NCBI RefSeq assembly: GCF_004298145.1
Contig: NZ_SCRH01000046.1
Coordinates: forward strand, 145,131-209,130
Origin: Mycobacterium sp.
GTDB lineage: Bacteria > Actinomycetota > Actinomycetes > Mycobacteriales > Mycobacteriaceae
Reading direction: 5' to 3'
Length of the DNA: 64,000 nt
How positions within the stretch are numbered: the stretch's first letter is position 1; every line of letters begins with the position of its first letter. The translations under genes were made by a program, and so were the position numbers. Below the pieces are notes generated by a model, which had not been told where the DNA came from, did not search any database, and saw only the letters and a program-made list of their open reading frames with translations. Of this stretch, positions 9,089 to 16,679 are shown in pieces.

Positions 9089-9511
9089 ATGACGACCGTC
9101 ATCGTGGTGACCGTCGCGGCCCTCGCCGCGGCGACCCTGGCCGGCTGGCTGTTGACCCGCCGCTCCGGCAGCCTCCGGGAAGTCGGTTCCGAACCGGATC
9201 AGGACACCGCCGGCGACATCGCAGCGCTGGGGCTTTCCCGCAGCGGACCGACCGTCGTGCACTTCAGCGCCCCGTGGTGTGGGCCGTGCGACCGGGTCCG
9301 CCGGGTCGTTGACCAGGTCTGCGACGACCTCGGCCAGGTGGCCCACGTCGAGGTCGATCTGGACGCCAATCCGGACACGGCACGCCGTTATTCGGTGCTG
9401 TCCCTGCCCACCACCTTGATCTTCGACGTCGACGGGCGGCAGCGATACCGGACGTCTGGAGTGCCCAGCGCCGCCGACCTGCGGTCCGCCCTGCAACCGC
9501 TGTTGGCTTGA
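9089..9511 (+). CDS. thiX: membrane-anchored thioredoxin-like protein ThiX
   Basis: An N-terminal hydrophobic helix (residues 3-20) anchors a thioredoxin fold with the redox motif WCGPC near residue 64 and the cis-proline region SLPTTL. Length is 140 residues from the ATG; an in-frame GTG lies three codons earlier at 9080. It corresponds to Rv0816c and precedes the cysA2/sseC sulfur genes. Redox partner unknown. The next promoter begins within about 20 bases after its stop. Confidence 0.87.
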   Translation: MTTVIVVTVAALAAATLAGWLLTRRSGSLREVGSEPDQDTAGDIAALGLSRSGPTVVHFSAPWCGPCDRVRRVVDQVCDDLGQVAHVEVDLDANPDTARRYSVLSLPTTLIFDVDGRQRYRTSGVPSAADLRSALQPLLA

Positions 9512-9527
9512 CCACGGTGTCATTGGG

Positions 9528-9533
9528 TAAGCT
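9528..9533 (+). promoter_or_regulatory. -10 hexamer of the poly-cysteine leader transcript
   Basis: TAAGCT (TANNNT class) lies seven bases before the GTG of the short poly-Cys ORF, the spacing expected for a leaderless transcript. TTGACC at 9508-9513 is a possible but closely spaced -35 (14 bp). Confidence 0.55.
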
Positions 9534-9540
9534 GACCGAC

Positions 9541-9630
9541 GTGTCAGCCCGCCTCGAGCCCATGCTCACCAAGCGTCGCGCAGTTGAGCTGCGCCGCACC
9601 ACGGGCTGTTGTTGTTGCTGTTGCTGCTGA
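9541..9630 (+). CDS. leaderless short ORF ending in seven consecutive cysteine codons
   Basis: This 29-codon ORF starts GTG and ends with TGT TGT TGT TGC TGT TGC TGC TGA, giving a C-terminal run of seven cysteines after a basic stretch (TKRRAVELRR). It begins right at the predicted transcription start. Poly-cysteine leaderless ORFs have been described in mycobacteria as cysteine-responsive attenuators of downstream sulfur genes: low Cys-tRNA stalls the ribosome and opens the downstream translation signal. Downstream here are DUF4395, cysA2 and sseC, fitting that role. The peptide itself probably has no function of its own. Confidence 0.85.
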   Translation: MSARLEPMLTKRRAVELRRTTGCCCCCCC

Positions 9631-9734
9631 GTAGCCGCGCTTTCGCGTAGCACTCGGAGCGGGCCCGGATCCCGACCGTGGCGCCTCTCCCATCGTCATT
9701 TCCATGAGCAACAGGCGTTTCGAGGAGTAATACC
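9631..9734 (+). promoter_or_regulatory. putative attenuator leader between poly-Cys ORF and DUF4395 gene
   Basis: This untranslated stretch separates the poly-Cys ORF from the next gene and holds its ribosome binding site CGAGGAG (9721-9727), seven bases before a TTG start. Pyrimidine-rich GCCTCTCC (about 9683-9690) could partly pair with it. The switching fold itself is inferred by analogy, not demonstrated. Confidence 0.45.
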
Positions 9735-10205
9735 TTGCCGAGCAGCAACACCACCACGCAGCCCGACCTCGTCGACGTGCGTGGACCACGCTTCGCCGCC
9801 TGGGTGACCACCGCAGTCTTGGTGCTGGCGCTGATCGTGTCCGCGGTCAGCCCGCCGGCGGCGGCGGCGATGCTGGCTGTCCAGGCCGTCATCTTCGCCA
9901 TCGGTGCCACCGGTGGGCCGCGCAAGCACCCCTATGGCCGGGTATTCGCCACCCTCGTCGCGCCCCGGCTCGGGCCGGTGCAGGATCGCGAACCGACCGC
10001 GCCACTGAAGTTCGCCCAACTCGTCGGCCTGATCTTCGCGCTCTGGGGAAGCGCCGGATTCGCGATGGGTGCTTTCCTGGTCGGCGTCATCGCCACCGCG
10101 GCCGCCGTGGCTGCCGCGTTCCTCAACGCGGCCTTCGGCATCTGCCTGGGCTGCCGGCTCTACCCGCTGGTGGCCCGCTTCCGACGCCCCGCGCGTCCCA
10201 GCTGA
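9735..10205 (+). CDS. DUF4395 family membrane protein
   Basis: This 156-residue protein from TTG has about four hydrophobic segments, in two hairpins (residues 24-58 and 95-130), with the family motif GRVFATLVAPRLGP between them and a cysteine pair GICLGCRLYP near the C-terminus. DUF4395 proteins often accompany thiosulfate sulfurtransferase genes; the CxxC pair may handle sulfur or redox chemistry at the membrane. It lies between the cysteine attenuator and cysA2, so it is presumably cysteine-regulated. Function unknown. Confidence 0.83.
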   Translation: MPSSNTTTQPDLVDVRGPRFAAWVTTAVLVLALIVSAVSPPAAAAMLAVQAVIFAIGATGGPRKHPYGRVFATLVAPRLGPVQDREPTAPLKFAQLVGLIFALWGSAGFAMGAFLVGVIATAAAVAAAFLNAAFGICLGCRLYPLVARFRRPARPS

Positions 10206-10242
10206 CCTGCTGTAACCAAAAGTGATTGAAAGGATCCATTCC

Positions 10243-11076
10243 ATGGCACGCTCCGACGTCCTGGTCTCCACCGACTGGGCTGAGAGCAATCTCGCCGCCT
10301 CAGGCGTCGTCTTCGTCGAAGTCGACGAGGACACCAGCGCTTACAACGCCGGTCACATCCCCGGCGCGATCAAGCTGGACTGGCGCTCCGATTTGCAGGA
10401 CCCGGTCAAACGCGACTTCGTCGACGCTCAGCAGTTCTCGAAACTGCTCAGCGAACGGGGCATCTCCAATGACGACACCGTGATCCTCTACGGCGGCAAC
10501 AACAACTGGTTCGCCGCCTACGCGTACTGGTATTTCAAGCTGTACGGCCACGACAAGGTCAAGCTGCTCGACGGCGGGCGCAAAAAATGGGAGCTCGACG
10601 GTCGCGCCCTGTCCAGCGACACCGTCAGCAGACCGGCGACCTCGTACACGGCGACCGCGCCGGACAACAGCATCAGGGCGTTCCGCGACGACGTCATCGC
10701 CGCCATCAACGTCAAGAACCTGGTCGACGTGCGCTCCCCCGACGAGTTCTCCGGCAAGATCCTGGCGCCCGCGCACCTGCCGCAGGAACAAAGCCAGCGG
10801 CCCGGCCACATCCCGGGCGCTATCAACGTGCCGTGGAGCAAGGCCGCCAACGAGGACGGCACCTTCAAGTCCGACGAGGAGCTGGCCAAGCTGTACGCCG
10901 CCGCCGGCCTGGATGGAAGTAAAGAAACGATCGCCTACTGCCGCATCGGTGAGCGGTCGTCGCACACCTGGTTCGTTCTCTACGAATTGCTCGGGCACCG
11001 GAATGTCAAGAACTACGACGGCAGTTGGACGGAATACGGCTCCCTGGTGGGGGCCCCGATCGAGTTGGGAAGCTGA
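10243..11076 (+). CDS. cysA2: thiosulfate sulfurtransferase (rhodanese) CysA2
   Basis: The 277-residue protein has two rhodanese domains. The N-terminal one is structural and the C-terminal one carries the active-site loop beginning with cysteine in YCRIGERSSHTWF. Length equals M. tuberculosis CysA2 (Rv0815c). It moves sulfane sulfur from thiosulfate to acceptors such as cyanide or carrier proteins. Start is the ATG after GAAAGGATCC; an upstream in-frame ATG-less extension was ignored. sseC follows one base after the stop. Confidence 0.95.
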   Translation: MARSDVLVSTDWAESNLAASGVVFVEVDEDTSAYNAGHIPGAIKLDWRSDLQDPVKRDFVDAQQFSKLLSERGISNDDTVILYGGNNNWFAAYAYWYFKLYGHDKVKLLDGGRKKWELDGRALSSDTVSRPATSYTATAPDNSIRAFRDDVIAAINVKNLVDVRSPDEFSGKILAPAHLPQEQSQRPGHIPGAINVPWSKAANEDGTFKSDEELAKLYAAAGLDGSKETIAYCRIGERSSHTWFVLYELLGHRNVKNYDGSWTEYGSLVGAPIELGS

Positions 11077-11077
11077 T

Positions 11078-11380
11078 ATGTGCTCTGCACCGAAGCAAGG
11101 ACTGACGTTGCCCGCCAGCGTCGACCTGGAGAAGGAAACGGTGATCACCGGCCGTGTCGTGGATGGCGATGGCCAGGCAGTCGGTGGCGCGTTCGTCCGC
11201 TTGCTGGACTCGTCGGACGAGTTCACCGCCGAGGTGGTGGCGTCGGCTACCGGTGACTTCCGGTTCTTCGCCGCACCGGGATCCTGGACGCTGCGCGCGC
11301 TGTCGGCGGCCGGTAACGGGAACGCCGTGGTGACACCGTCGGGTGCCGGCATCCACGAGGTCGACGTCAAGATCGCCTGA
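11078..11380 (+). CDS. sseC: SseC, DUF1416 protein
   Basis: The 100-residue protein (begins MCSAPKQGLTLPASVDLEKE) is a near match in length and sequence to mycobacterial SseC (Rv0814c). It has a beta-sandwich, carboxypeptidase-regulatory-like fold. It is always linked to cysA2 and is thought to serve sulfur metabolism, but its biochemical role is not settled. It is the last gene of the cysteine-attenuated unit. Confidence 0.93.
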   Translation: MCSAPKQGLTLPASVDLEKETVITGRVVDGDGQAVGGAFVRLLDSSDEFTAEVVASATGDFRFFAAPGSWTLRALSAAGNGNAVVTPSGAGIHEVDVKIA

Positions 11381-11417
11381 TCGACCAGCTGCCCCGACCG
11401 GAACGCGGCGGGACGAA

Positions 11418-11423
11418 TAGACT
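11418..11423 (+). promoter_or_regulatory. -10 hexamer of a leaderless promoter
   Basis: TAGACT lies exactly seven bases before the GTG of the small membrane ORF at 11431, consistent with a leaderless transcript for it and the nitrobindin-like gene. Confidence 0.5.
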
Positions 11424-11430
11424 TGTCCCC

Positions 11431-11529
11431 GTGGTGCTGTTCTTCGAGATCATGCTGGTTGCCTCGGTCGTGGTGATTTCATGGTTCGCCCTCTACACGC
11501 TCTACCGGCTCATCACTGACGAGTCGTGA
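11431..11529 (+). CDS. 32-residue single-pass membrane peptide
   Basis: This short ORF starts at GTG directly after a leaderless -10 element and encodes one hydrophobic helix (FFEIMLVASVVVISWFALYTLY) with a short charged tail. Its TGA overlaps the next gene's GTG as GTGA, so the two are translationally coupled. I do not recognise a family. The promoter spacing, the overlap and the clean transmembrane pattern support it as a real gene. Confidence 0.65.
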   Translation: MVLFFEIMLVASVVVISWFALYTLYRLITDES

Positions 11530-12266
11530 CCCGCGCCGACGACGATCCAGAGCGCAGCGATGGGGAGGAGCGGCGCAAGTTGCCCCCGGCCGGCGACGAT
11601 CCATTGAGTTCCGCCGGCGACGATCCGTTGAGTTCCGCCGGCTCCGGCGACCGGGCAATGGCCGCCGCCGCTGAGCGCGCCAAGGTGACCGCCGGCCGCA
11701 ACATCCCGTCCTTCGACGACCTGCCCCTTCCCGCCGACACCGCCAACCTGCGGGAGGGCGCCGACCTCAGTGATGCGTTGCTGGCGCTGCTGCCGCTGGT
11801 CGGCGTCTGGCGCGGCGAAGGTGAAGGCCGCGGGCATCACGGCGACTACCGGTTCGGTCAGCAGATCGTGGTCTCACACGACGGCGGCGACTACCTCAAT
11901 TGGGAAGCCCGCTCCTGGCGGCTGAGCGAGACGGGGGCTTACCAGGAGCGCGATTTACGCGAGACCGGGTTCTGGCGCTTTGTCAGCGATCCCGACGACC
12001 CCAGCGAATCCAACGCGATCGAACTGCTGTTGGCGCATTCGGCGGGCTATGTCGAATTGTTCTACGGGCGTCCGCGCACCCAATCGTCGTGGGAGCTGGT
12101 GACCGACGCGCTGGCCCGCAGCAGGTCCGGCGTCCTGGTCGGCGGCGCCAAGCGGCTCTACGGCATCGTCGAAGACGGCGACCTCGCCTACGTCGAGGAA
12201 CGGGTGGACGCCGACGGCGGCCTGGTGCCGCATCTCTCGGCGCGGCTGTCGCGGTTCGCCGGCTAG
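11526..12266 (+). CDS. nitrobindin-like heme-binding beta-barrel protein (Rv0813c)
   Basis: This 246-residue protein has a C-terminal THAP4/nitrobindin-type barrel (about residues 85-246) with the family signature GVWRGEGEG near residue 97. Such proteins bind ferric heme, and nitrobindins convert peroxynitrite to nitrate. It matches Rv0813c in place. The N-terminal 80 residues are disordered-looking and contain a perfect duplication AGDDPLSS caused by a 24-bp tandem repeat. It overlaps the preceding 32-residue ORF (GTGA). Confidence 0.87.
   Translation: MTRADDDPERSDGEERRKLPPAGDDPLSSAGDDPLSSAGSGDRAMAAAAERAKVTAGRNIPSFDDLPLPADTANLREGADLSDALLALLPLVGVWRGEGEGRGHHGDYRFGQQIVVSHDGGDYLNWEARSWRLSETGAYQERDLRETGFWRFVSDPDDPSESNAIELLLAHSAGYVELFYGRPRTQSSWELVTDALARSRSGVLVGGAKRLYGIVEDGDLAYVEERVDADGGLVPHLSARLSRFAG
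11591..11638. repeat. in-frame 24-bp tandem duplication
   Basis: Two copies (11591-11614 and 11615-11638) differ at one base. They lie inside the nitrobindin-like gene and duplicate eight residues of its flexible N-terminus. Confidence 0.85.
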
Positions 12267-12341
12267 CAACCGGCCCGCGGGCGACCTTTCTGCGTGTACT
12301 GTTCGACCTCCGAGCATCCGGGGGCGACGACATGCCGGGAA

Positions 12342-12348
12342 GGGAGGT
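12342..12348 (+). promoter_or_regulatory. ribosome binding site that decides the start of the RyR-domain gene
   Basis: GGGAGGT ends eight bases before ATG 12357, which is therefore preferred over the in-frame GTG at 12294. Confidence 0.6.
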
Positions 12349-12356
12349 CGGATCGG

Positions 12357-14732
12357 ATGCGTCCCGCGCGGTCACCTTCGCCCGTTGTGCGGTGGACGGT
12401 CTCCGGGGCCGCCCTGCTCCTGATCCTCTATCTGGCCGTCCTGGATCTGGCGCCCTCGATCATCGATGCACTGCCGCCCGCGCTCGGCTGGTTCGGCCGG
12501 CCCGGCTCGATGCCGACGCTGGCGATCGTCGTCGCCGTGCTGATCGCGGCGTGCGTACTGACCTTCCGATCGGACACCAGCCACCGGGTGGTGGGGGTTT
12601 CGTTCACCGTGATTGCGGTGCTCGTCAGCATGACCGCGGTGTTGGGGCTGAGCTCCTACTGGGGATGCCACGACGCCAACCACCCGGCCTTCTTCACCCC
12701 GCTGATGGCGACGGCCAGTCTGGTCAAGGGCGGCACCGGCGACTTCTCGGTGGGCGGGCGGACCTGCCCCAATCCCACGCCGGTCGGGCTGGAACTGGCC
12801 CGAATCGCGGCGCTGGCCGCGATCTTCACCGGCCTGGGCGGCGTCGTGGTGGGCGTGTTCCGGTCGCAGGTGGACCGGCTGCGGGCCAACCTCGCCGATT
12901 CCGTCACGGCCATCGTCGGTGTCGATGCCGACACCCAATCGATGATCAGCGCGGTGGCGCGGACGCTGGACCGGCGCAGCACCCTGGTCGCGATCACCGG
13001 CGCCAGTGACGACCGCGTGGCGCGGGCCCGCAGGCAGGGCGCCCGGGTGGTGCTGGTGGACTTCAACACCCCGTCCACATTGGTTTCACTTCGATTGTGG
13101 CGCAACCTATCTCGGCTTTACCTGATGGCGCCCGACCCGGCGGTCAACCTGTTGTGGCTGGACCTGATCGGTCGCCGGCTTTCCGAGGTCGCCCACAAGC
13201 GGCGGTTGCCCCTCATCGTGCGCATGGACGACCCGTGGCTGGCGCAAGCGTGGCGCGCCCAACAGTTCGGCGGGTCCGACACCCGATGGGCGGCCGACGT
13301 TGTCGGCAAATACGAGGTGACGGCGGGCCGACTCCTCGATGCCGTCGTCGCAACGCGACGCATTGAGCGGGTGTTCGTTTGCGGCACTTCGCAACTCACC
13401 CTGGCGCTGTGCGCGAACCTGACCCAACGCGCCCTGGAACGCGACTTCTACACCCCGCCCGACGCGGCGCCATTGCCGGCGCTGACCCTGGTCGGGACGG
13501 ACGCCGAGGATTACTTGCGCGATCACGAATTCCACCGTCGGCAAGCCGGATTCGCATCGGAGGGCCCGACGATCGACGCGGTAGCCGAGGCGCCGACCGT
13601 GCCGACGATGCTGAAGCTGATCGACGCGGCCGGCGCCGCCACCAGCGCGGTGATTTTCGTGGACGCCCATGCCGCGACAACCGCCGCCCGGCTGGCCGCC
13701 CGCTTCCCCGAGATGCCCATTCACGCCTCGGATCTCAATACCAGCATCAGCGACGACTCGATCCAGGTGGTCGGCCAATTGCAGTCCTACTCGCTGGTGC
13801 TGGACACCCAGGAGGGCCTGGTCCAGGACGCGTGGGAACGCGCGGCGCGGCTGATCCACGAGCGCTACGTCTCGACGATCGACCCGACGGCGCCGCGCTC
13901 CCCCGCCGCGATGCCATGGGCCGAACTCAACGAGTTCTACCGCGGCTCCAACCGGCGCCAGGTGCGCAACGCGCTGTGGATGGTCGAGCAGATCGCCGGG
14001 CACACCTGGAATACCTGGGGCAGCCCGCCGGCGCAGCTGTCCGGACGTGATATGGCGGGCCTGGCGCCGGTGGAACAGTTGGCGTTGATGGGCTTCGATG
14101 AGCACGCGGCGATGAGCATGGCTCAGGCGGAGCACGAGGACTGGTGTCGCTACTATCGCCACCACGGCTGGAAGTACGGTTCGCCGCGCGACGACGCGCG
14201 CAAGATCCACGACAAACTCCTCGACTGGCCCGCGATCGAAAGCGACCCGGATCTGCTCAACGCCGCGGTTCGAAGTTTGGCGGGCACACTGTGGAGCTTG
14301 CGGCAGTTGGGCTTTCGCTCCCGCCCCCTGTGGCAATCCTTCACCCGGGTGGGCACGGTCGCCGCGGAGCAACGCAACACCGCGTGGACGTGGGCGTCGG
14401 ATTCCGGCCACACCATGCGCGCCGACGCCGGCGACTGGGCGATCGCCGAGGACGGCAAGGTGTGGTCGGTCCGCGACGACATTTTCCGCGACGCCTACGA
14501 GCCCGCGGGCGATGGTCGGTGGCGCCGGAAGGGGCGGGTTCAAGCACGCCCGGCGCAGCCCGGCGAGACCATCAACACCCTGGAAGGCCAGACGGCGGCG
14601 GCCGACGGCGACTGGGTCGTGCGCGGGCAGGGCGGCGAGCAATGGCCGGTTCCCGCCGAGGAATTCGCGCGACGCTACGCCGAAATCCACCCGTCCGAAG
14701 AAGTCCCGGTTCTCGAGGGCGGCGATGGCTAG
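12357..14732 (+). CDS. four-helix membrane protein with RCK/TrkA-like Rossmann domains, RyR domain and C-terminal PGDYG-like repeats
   Basis: This 791-residue protein begins with four membrane helices (about 12-30, 52-70, 77-97, 147-168). The stretch between helices 3 and 4 contains GGTGDF but no canonical K+ filter. A TrkA-N/RCK-type Rossmann domain follows (about 183-285; TAIVGVD, RRQGARVVLVDFNTPSTL), then a second Rossmann-like domain (about 336-480; ERVFVCGTSQL). A RyR domain lies at about 583-650 (QAEHEDWCRYYRHHGWKYG, then RKIHDKLLDWP). The C-terminus holds two GDW...WxV...F..Y repeats (about 692-715 and 751-775) resembling PGDYG domains. The overall plan suggests a ligand-gated ion conduit or membrane sensor; RyR domains are thought to bind small ligands, possibly nucleotides. 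The next gene encodes a TIR protein. Function is inferred and no characterised homologue is recalled. Confidence 0.8.
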   Translation: MRPARSPSPVVRWTVSGAALLLILYLAVLDLAPSIIDALPPALGWFGRPGSMPTLAIVVAVLIAACVLTFRSDTSHRVVGVSFTVIAVLVSMTAVLGLSSYWGCHDANHPAFFTPLMATASLVKGGTGDFSVGGRTCPNPTPVGLELARIAALAAIFTGLGGVVVGVFRSQVDRLRANLADSVTAIVGVDADTQSMISAVARTLDRRSTLVAITGASDDRVARARRQGARVVLVDFNTPSTLVSLRLWRNLSRLYLMAPDPAVNLLWLDLIGRRLSEVAHKRRLPLIVRMDDPWLAQAWRAQQFGGSDTRWAADVVGKYEVTAGRLLDAVVATRRIERVFVCGTSQLTLALCANLTQRALERDFYTPPDAAPLPALTLVGTDAEDYLRDHEFHRRQAGFASEGPTIDAVAEAPTVPTMLKLIDAAGAATSAVIFVDAHAATTAARLAARFPEMPIHASDLNTSISDDSIQVVGQLQSYSLVLDTQEGLVQDAWERAARLIHERYVSTIDPTAPRSPAAMPWAELNEFYRGSNRRQVRNALWMVEQIAGHTWNTWGSPPAQLSGRDMAGLAPVEQLALMGFDEHAAMSMAQAEHEDWCRYYRHHGWKYGSPRDDARKIHDKLLDWPAIESDPDLLNAAVRSLAGTLWSLRQLGFRSRPLWQSFTRVGTVAAEQRNTAWTWASDSGHTMRADAGDWAIAEDGKVWSVRDDIFRDAYEPAGDGRWRRKGRVQARPAQPGETINTLEGQTAAADGDWVVRGQGGEQWPVPAEEFARRYAEIHPSEEVPVLEGGDG

Positions 14733-14796
14733 GGTGCTGGCTCACCGCCGACCCCAAATGGCAGTTCATTTGCACCCTCTGCCAGGGCCCAACACT

Positions 14797-14807
14797 GATA
14801 CCGTATC
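14797..14807. promoter_or_regulatory. small palindrome upstream of the TIR gene
   Basis: GATAC-C-GTATC lies 70 bases before the TIR start in the 144-base gap after the RyR gene. It could be an operator or part of a promoter; support is weak. Confidence 0.25.
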
Positions 14808-14876
14808 GGCGCACGTGCAATAGCCGGATCAAAGGATTTCGCCCGAGTGAGTTAGTTCGCACCCAAGGAGACTTCG

Positions 14877-16436
14877 ATGGCGATCTTCATCAGCTACTCG
14901 AGCCAAGACAGGTCGACGGTCGACGCCCTGACGACCGCGCTCCGGCGCGGACAGCAACAGGTTTGGTTCGACCAAGAGCTCGGCGGCGGCGATTCCTGGT
15001 GGAACAAGATCTTGGAGCAGATCCGCTCGTGCGATGTGTTCATCGTCGCGCTGTCGAACAACTGGCTGCAGTCCAAGCCCAGTCAGGTCGAGTTGCGCTA
15101 CGCGAGGGCATTGAACCGGCCGATCCTGCCGGTCCGCATCGGCGACGTGGACAGCATGCGCGTGAATCCCCTTGCCGCATTGCAGATCATCGATTACTGC
15201 GAACCGACCGTCGACGCCGGTATTCAATTGGTCACCGCGGTGCACGCGCTGCGCGCCAAACCCGTGCCGTTGCCGGATCCGCTCCCCGAAGAGCCGCCGG
15301 TGCCGTTCGGTTACATCACGCGGTTGGGCAACACCCTCGCCGAAAAGGAACTCAGCCCGCAACAGCAGACGCAACTGCTGATCGAACTCCGGTCCGGACT
15401 CGATGAGGACGGTGACGACCCCAGCGCTCGCGGCGACATCGGCCAACTGCTGCGCATGCTGCGCCTGCGCCACGACGTCACCTACCGCACCCGGACCGAG
15501 ATCGACAACGTGCTGGCCGAAATCGAAGCCAAAAACAGTGCTGCGGGAACTCCAGCGGACGCCGACGCTGCCTTGGCATCGGCGCCGACCGCGAAAAGGC
15601 CGTCCGGCCCAACACCATCGGACGGATTGTCGACCGCGGCGCCGCCCGCGGGGCCCAGTCGTGCGGCCGCCTCGGGCGGCGGATCAAACAAGAGGTTGAT
15701 GATCATCGGTGGCGCCGCCGTCGCGGCGATCGCCGCAATAGCGATCGTGGTCGTTTTGGCGACGCAGGGCGGCAAAACCAAGGCGCCCAAGGTCGACGCG
15801 GCCTCGGGGCCAAACGCAGGTTCGGTACCCGCCGCCGGGTCGGCACCGGGTGCGGGCAATGAATCGAACAGCTCGAAGCTGGACTCGTATCTGCTCGGCC
15901 CCGCCGAGGTCGCCGCCAGCATCGGCGACCAGGACATGGTGGTCGCCGAGAAGGCCGCCCAGCTTCGTAACTTGAGGGCCACCCTGTCCAACCCGGATTG
16001 CAAGGGCGCGTACGAACCCATCGAAGACTCGGCCTACAAGGGGGCGGACGGCGTCACCGCGGTCAGCGGCCAGGCCGTGCACACCGCCGGCCCGAATCCG
16101 CCGCACCGCGTGTACGAATCCGTCGTCGCGTTCTCGTCGCCGGAGAAGGCCACCGCGTTCGTGCAGGCATCGGCGGGCAAGTGGAAAGCGTGCGCCGGGC
16201 AATCGATCACGGTGAGCTTCAACGGCAAGTCGTCGGGATGGACGTTCGGTGATGTCACCGGCGTTCCGCCGAAGATCTACCAGCAGAGGACTCAGGCCGA
16301 TGGCACCCGGGTCTGCCACCATGCGTTGCACGCGGTATCCAGCGTGGTCGTCGACCTGTTGGTGTGCGGGCCCGATGCCGGCACCGGACAGGCCGGCAAA
16401 CTCGCCGGGCAGATCGCCGCGAAGGTGGGCCAGTAA
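14877..16436 (+). CDS. TIR domain - transmembrane helix - PknH-like sensor fusion protein
   Basis: This 519-residue protein starts at ATG with AAGGAG six bases upstream. A TIR domain (about 1-125) opens with IFISYSSQDR and has the alpha-C motif SNNWLQSKPSQVE, whose glutamate 72 aligns with the catalytic glutamate of TIR NADases. A helical module (about 140-217) of unknown role and a Pro/Ala/Ser-rich linker follow, then one transmembrane helix (about 273-296) and an extracytoplasmic domain (about 330-519) like the PknH sensor. That domain has four cysteines (375, 439, 480, 497) able to form its two disulfides. The likely topology is TIR inside, sensor outside, which suggests an envelope signal controlling NAD-derived signalling or NAD depletion. 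The upstream RyR gene is the probable partner. Confidence 0.86.
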   Translation: MAIFISYSSQDRSTVDALTTALRRGQQQVWFDQELGGGDSWWNKILEQIRSCDVFIVALSNNWLQSKPSQVELRYARALNRPILPVRIGDVDSMRVNPLAALQIIDYCEPTVDAGIQLVTAVHALRAKPVPLPDPLPEEPPVPFGYITRLGNTLAEKELSPQQQTQLLIELRSGLDEDGDDPSARGDIGQLLRMLRLRHDVTYRTRTEIDNVLAEIEAKNSAAGTPADADAALASAPTAKRPSGPTPSDGLSTAAPPAGPSRAAASGGGSNKRLMIIGGAAVAAIAAIAIVVVLATQGGKTKAPKVDAASGPNAGSVPAAGSAPGAGNESNSSKLDSYLLGPAEVAASIGDQDMVVAEKAAQLRNLRATLSNPDCKGAYEPIEDSAYKGADGVTAVSGQAVHTAGPNPPHRVYESVVAFSSPEKATAFVQASAGKWKACAGQSITVSFNGKSSGWTFGDVTGVPPKIYQQRTQADGTRVCHHALHAVSSVVVDLLVCGPDAGTGQAGKLAGQIAAKVGQ

Positions 16437-16453
16437 CGGCTACAGACATGGAG

Positions 16454-16505
16454 CGGCCCCCGAGCCATACTCCAGGTCGGACAAAAACCGGAAGCTCGGG
16501 GGCCG
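16454..16505 (+). terminator. 12-bp perfect inverted repeat downstream of the TIR gene
   Basis: CGGCCCCCGAGC at 16454-16465 pairs with 16494-16505 across a 28-base loop, starting 18 bases after the TIR stop. There is no U-tract, so it is a plausible mycobacterial-style terminator or mRNA-stabilising hairpin. Confidence 0.55.
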
Positions 16506-16679
16506 GGTGACTGCGGGGAATTCGCCAGCGCGTGTGTATCGCCAGCTCTTCCGAGCCGATGCAGCTAGCGCGCAGCCACCTCACATGTCCATGAAGCTAT
16601 CAATTTCTCGGACCACCTCCTTCCTTGTGTACGGCCGACCGTACCCGCGAATCGGTGCGCCGACTACAGAATTCAGCGC

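Noticed and set aside
12462..12770. Potassium-channel selectivity filter between helices 3 and 4 of the RyR protein
   Set aside because: Only GGTGDF is seen; the TVGYG-type sequence is lacking, so a K+ channel is not claimed.
13107..14690. A 527-codon minus-strand frame across the RyR gene
   Set aside because: Arg/Gly/His-rich shadow typical of high-GC antisense frames; the plus-strand protein has clear domains.
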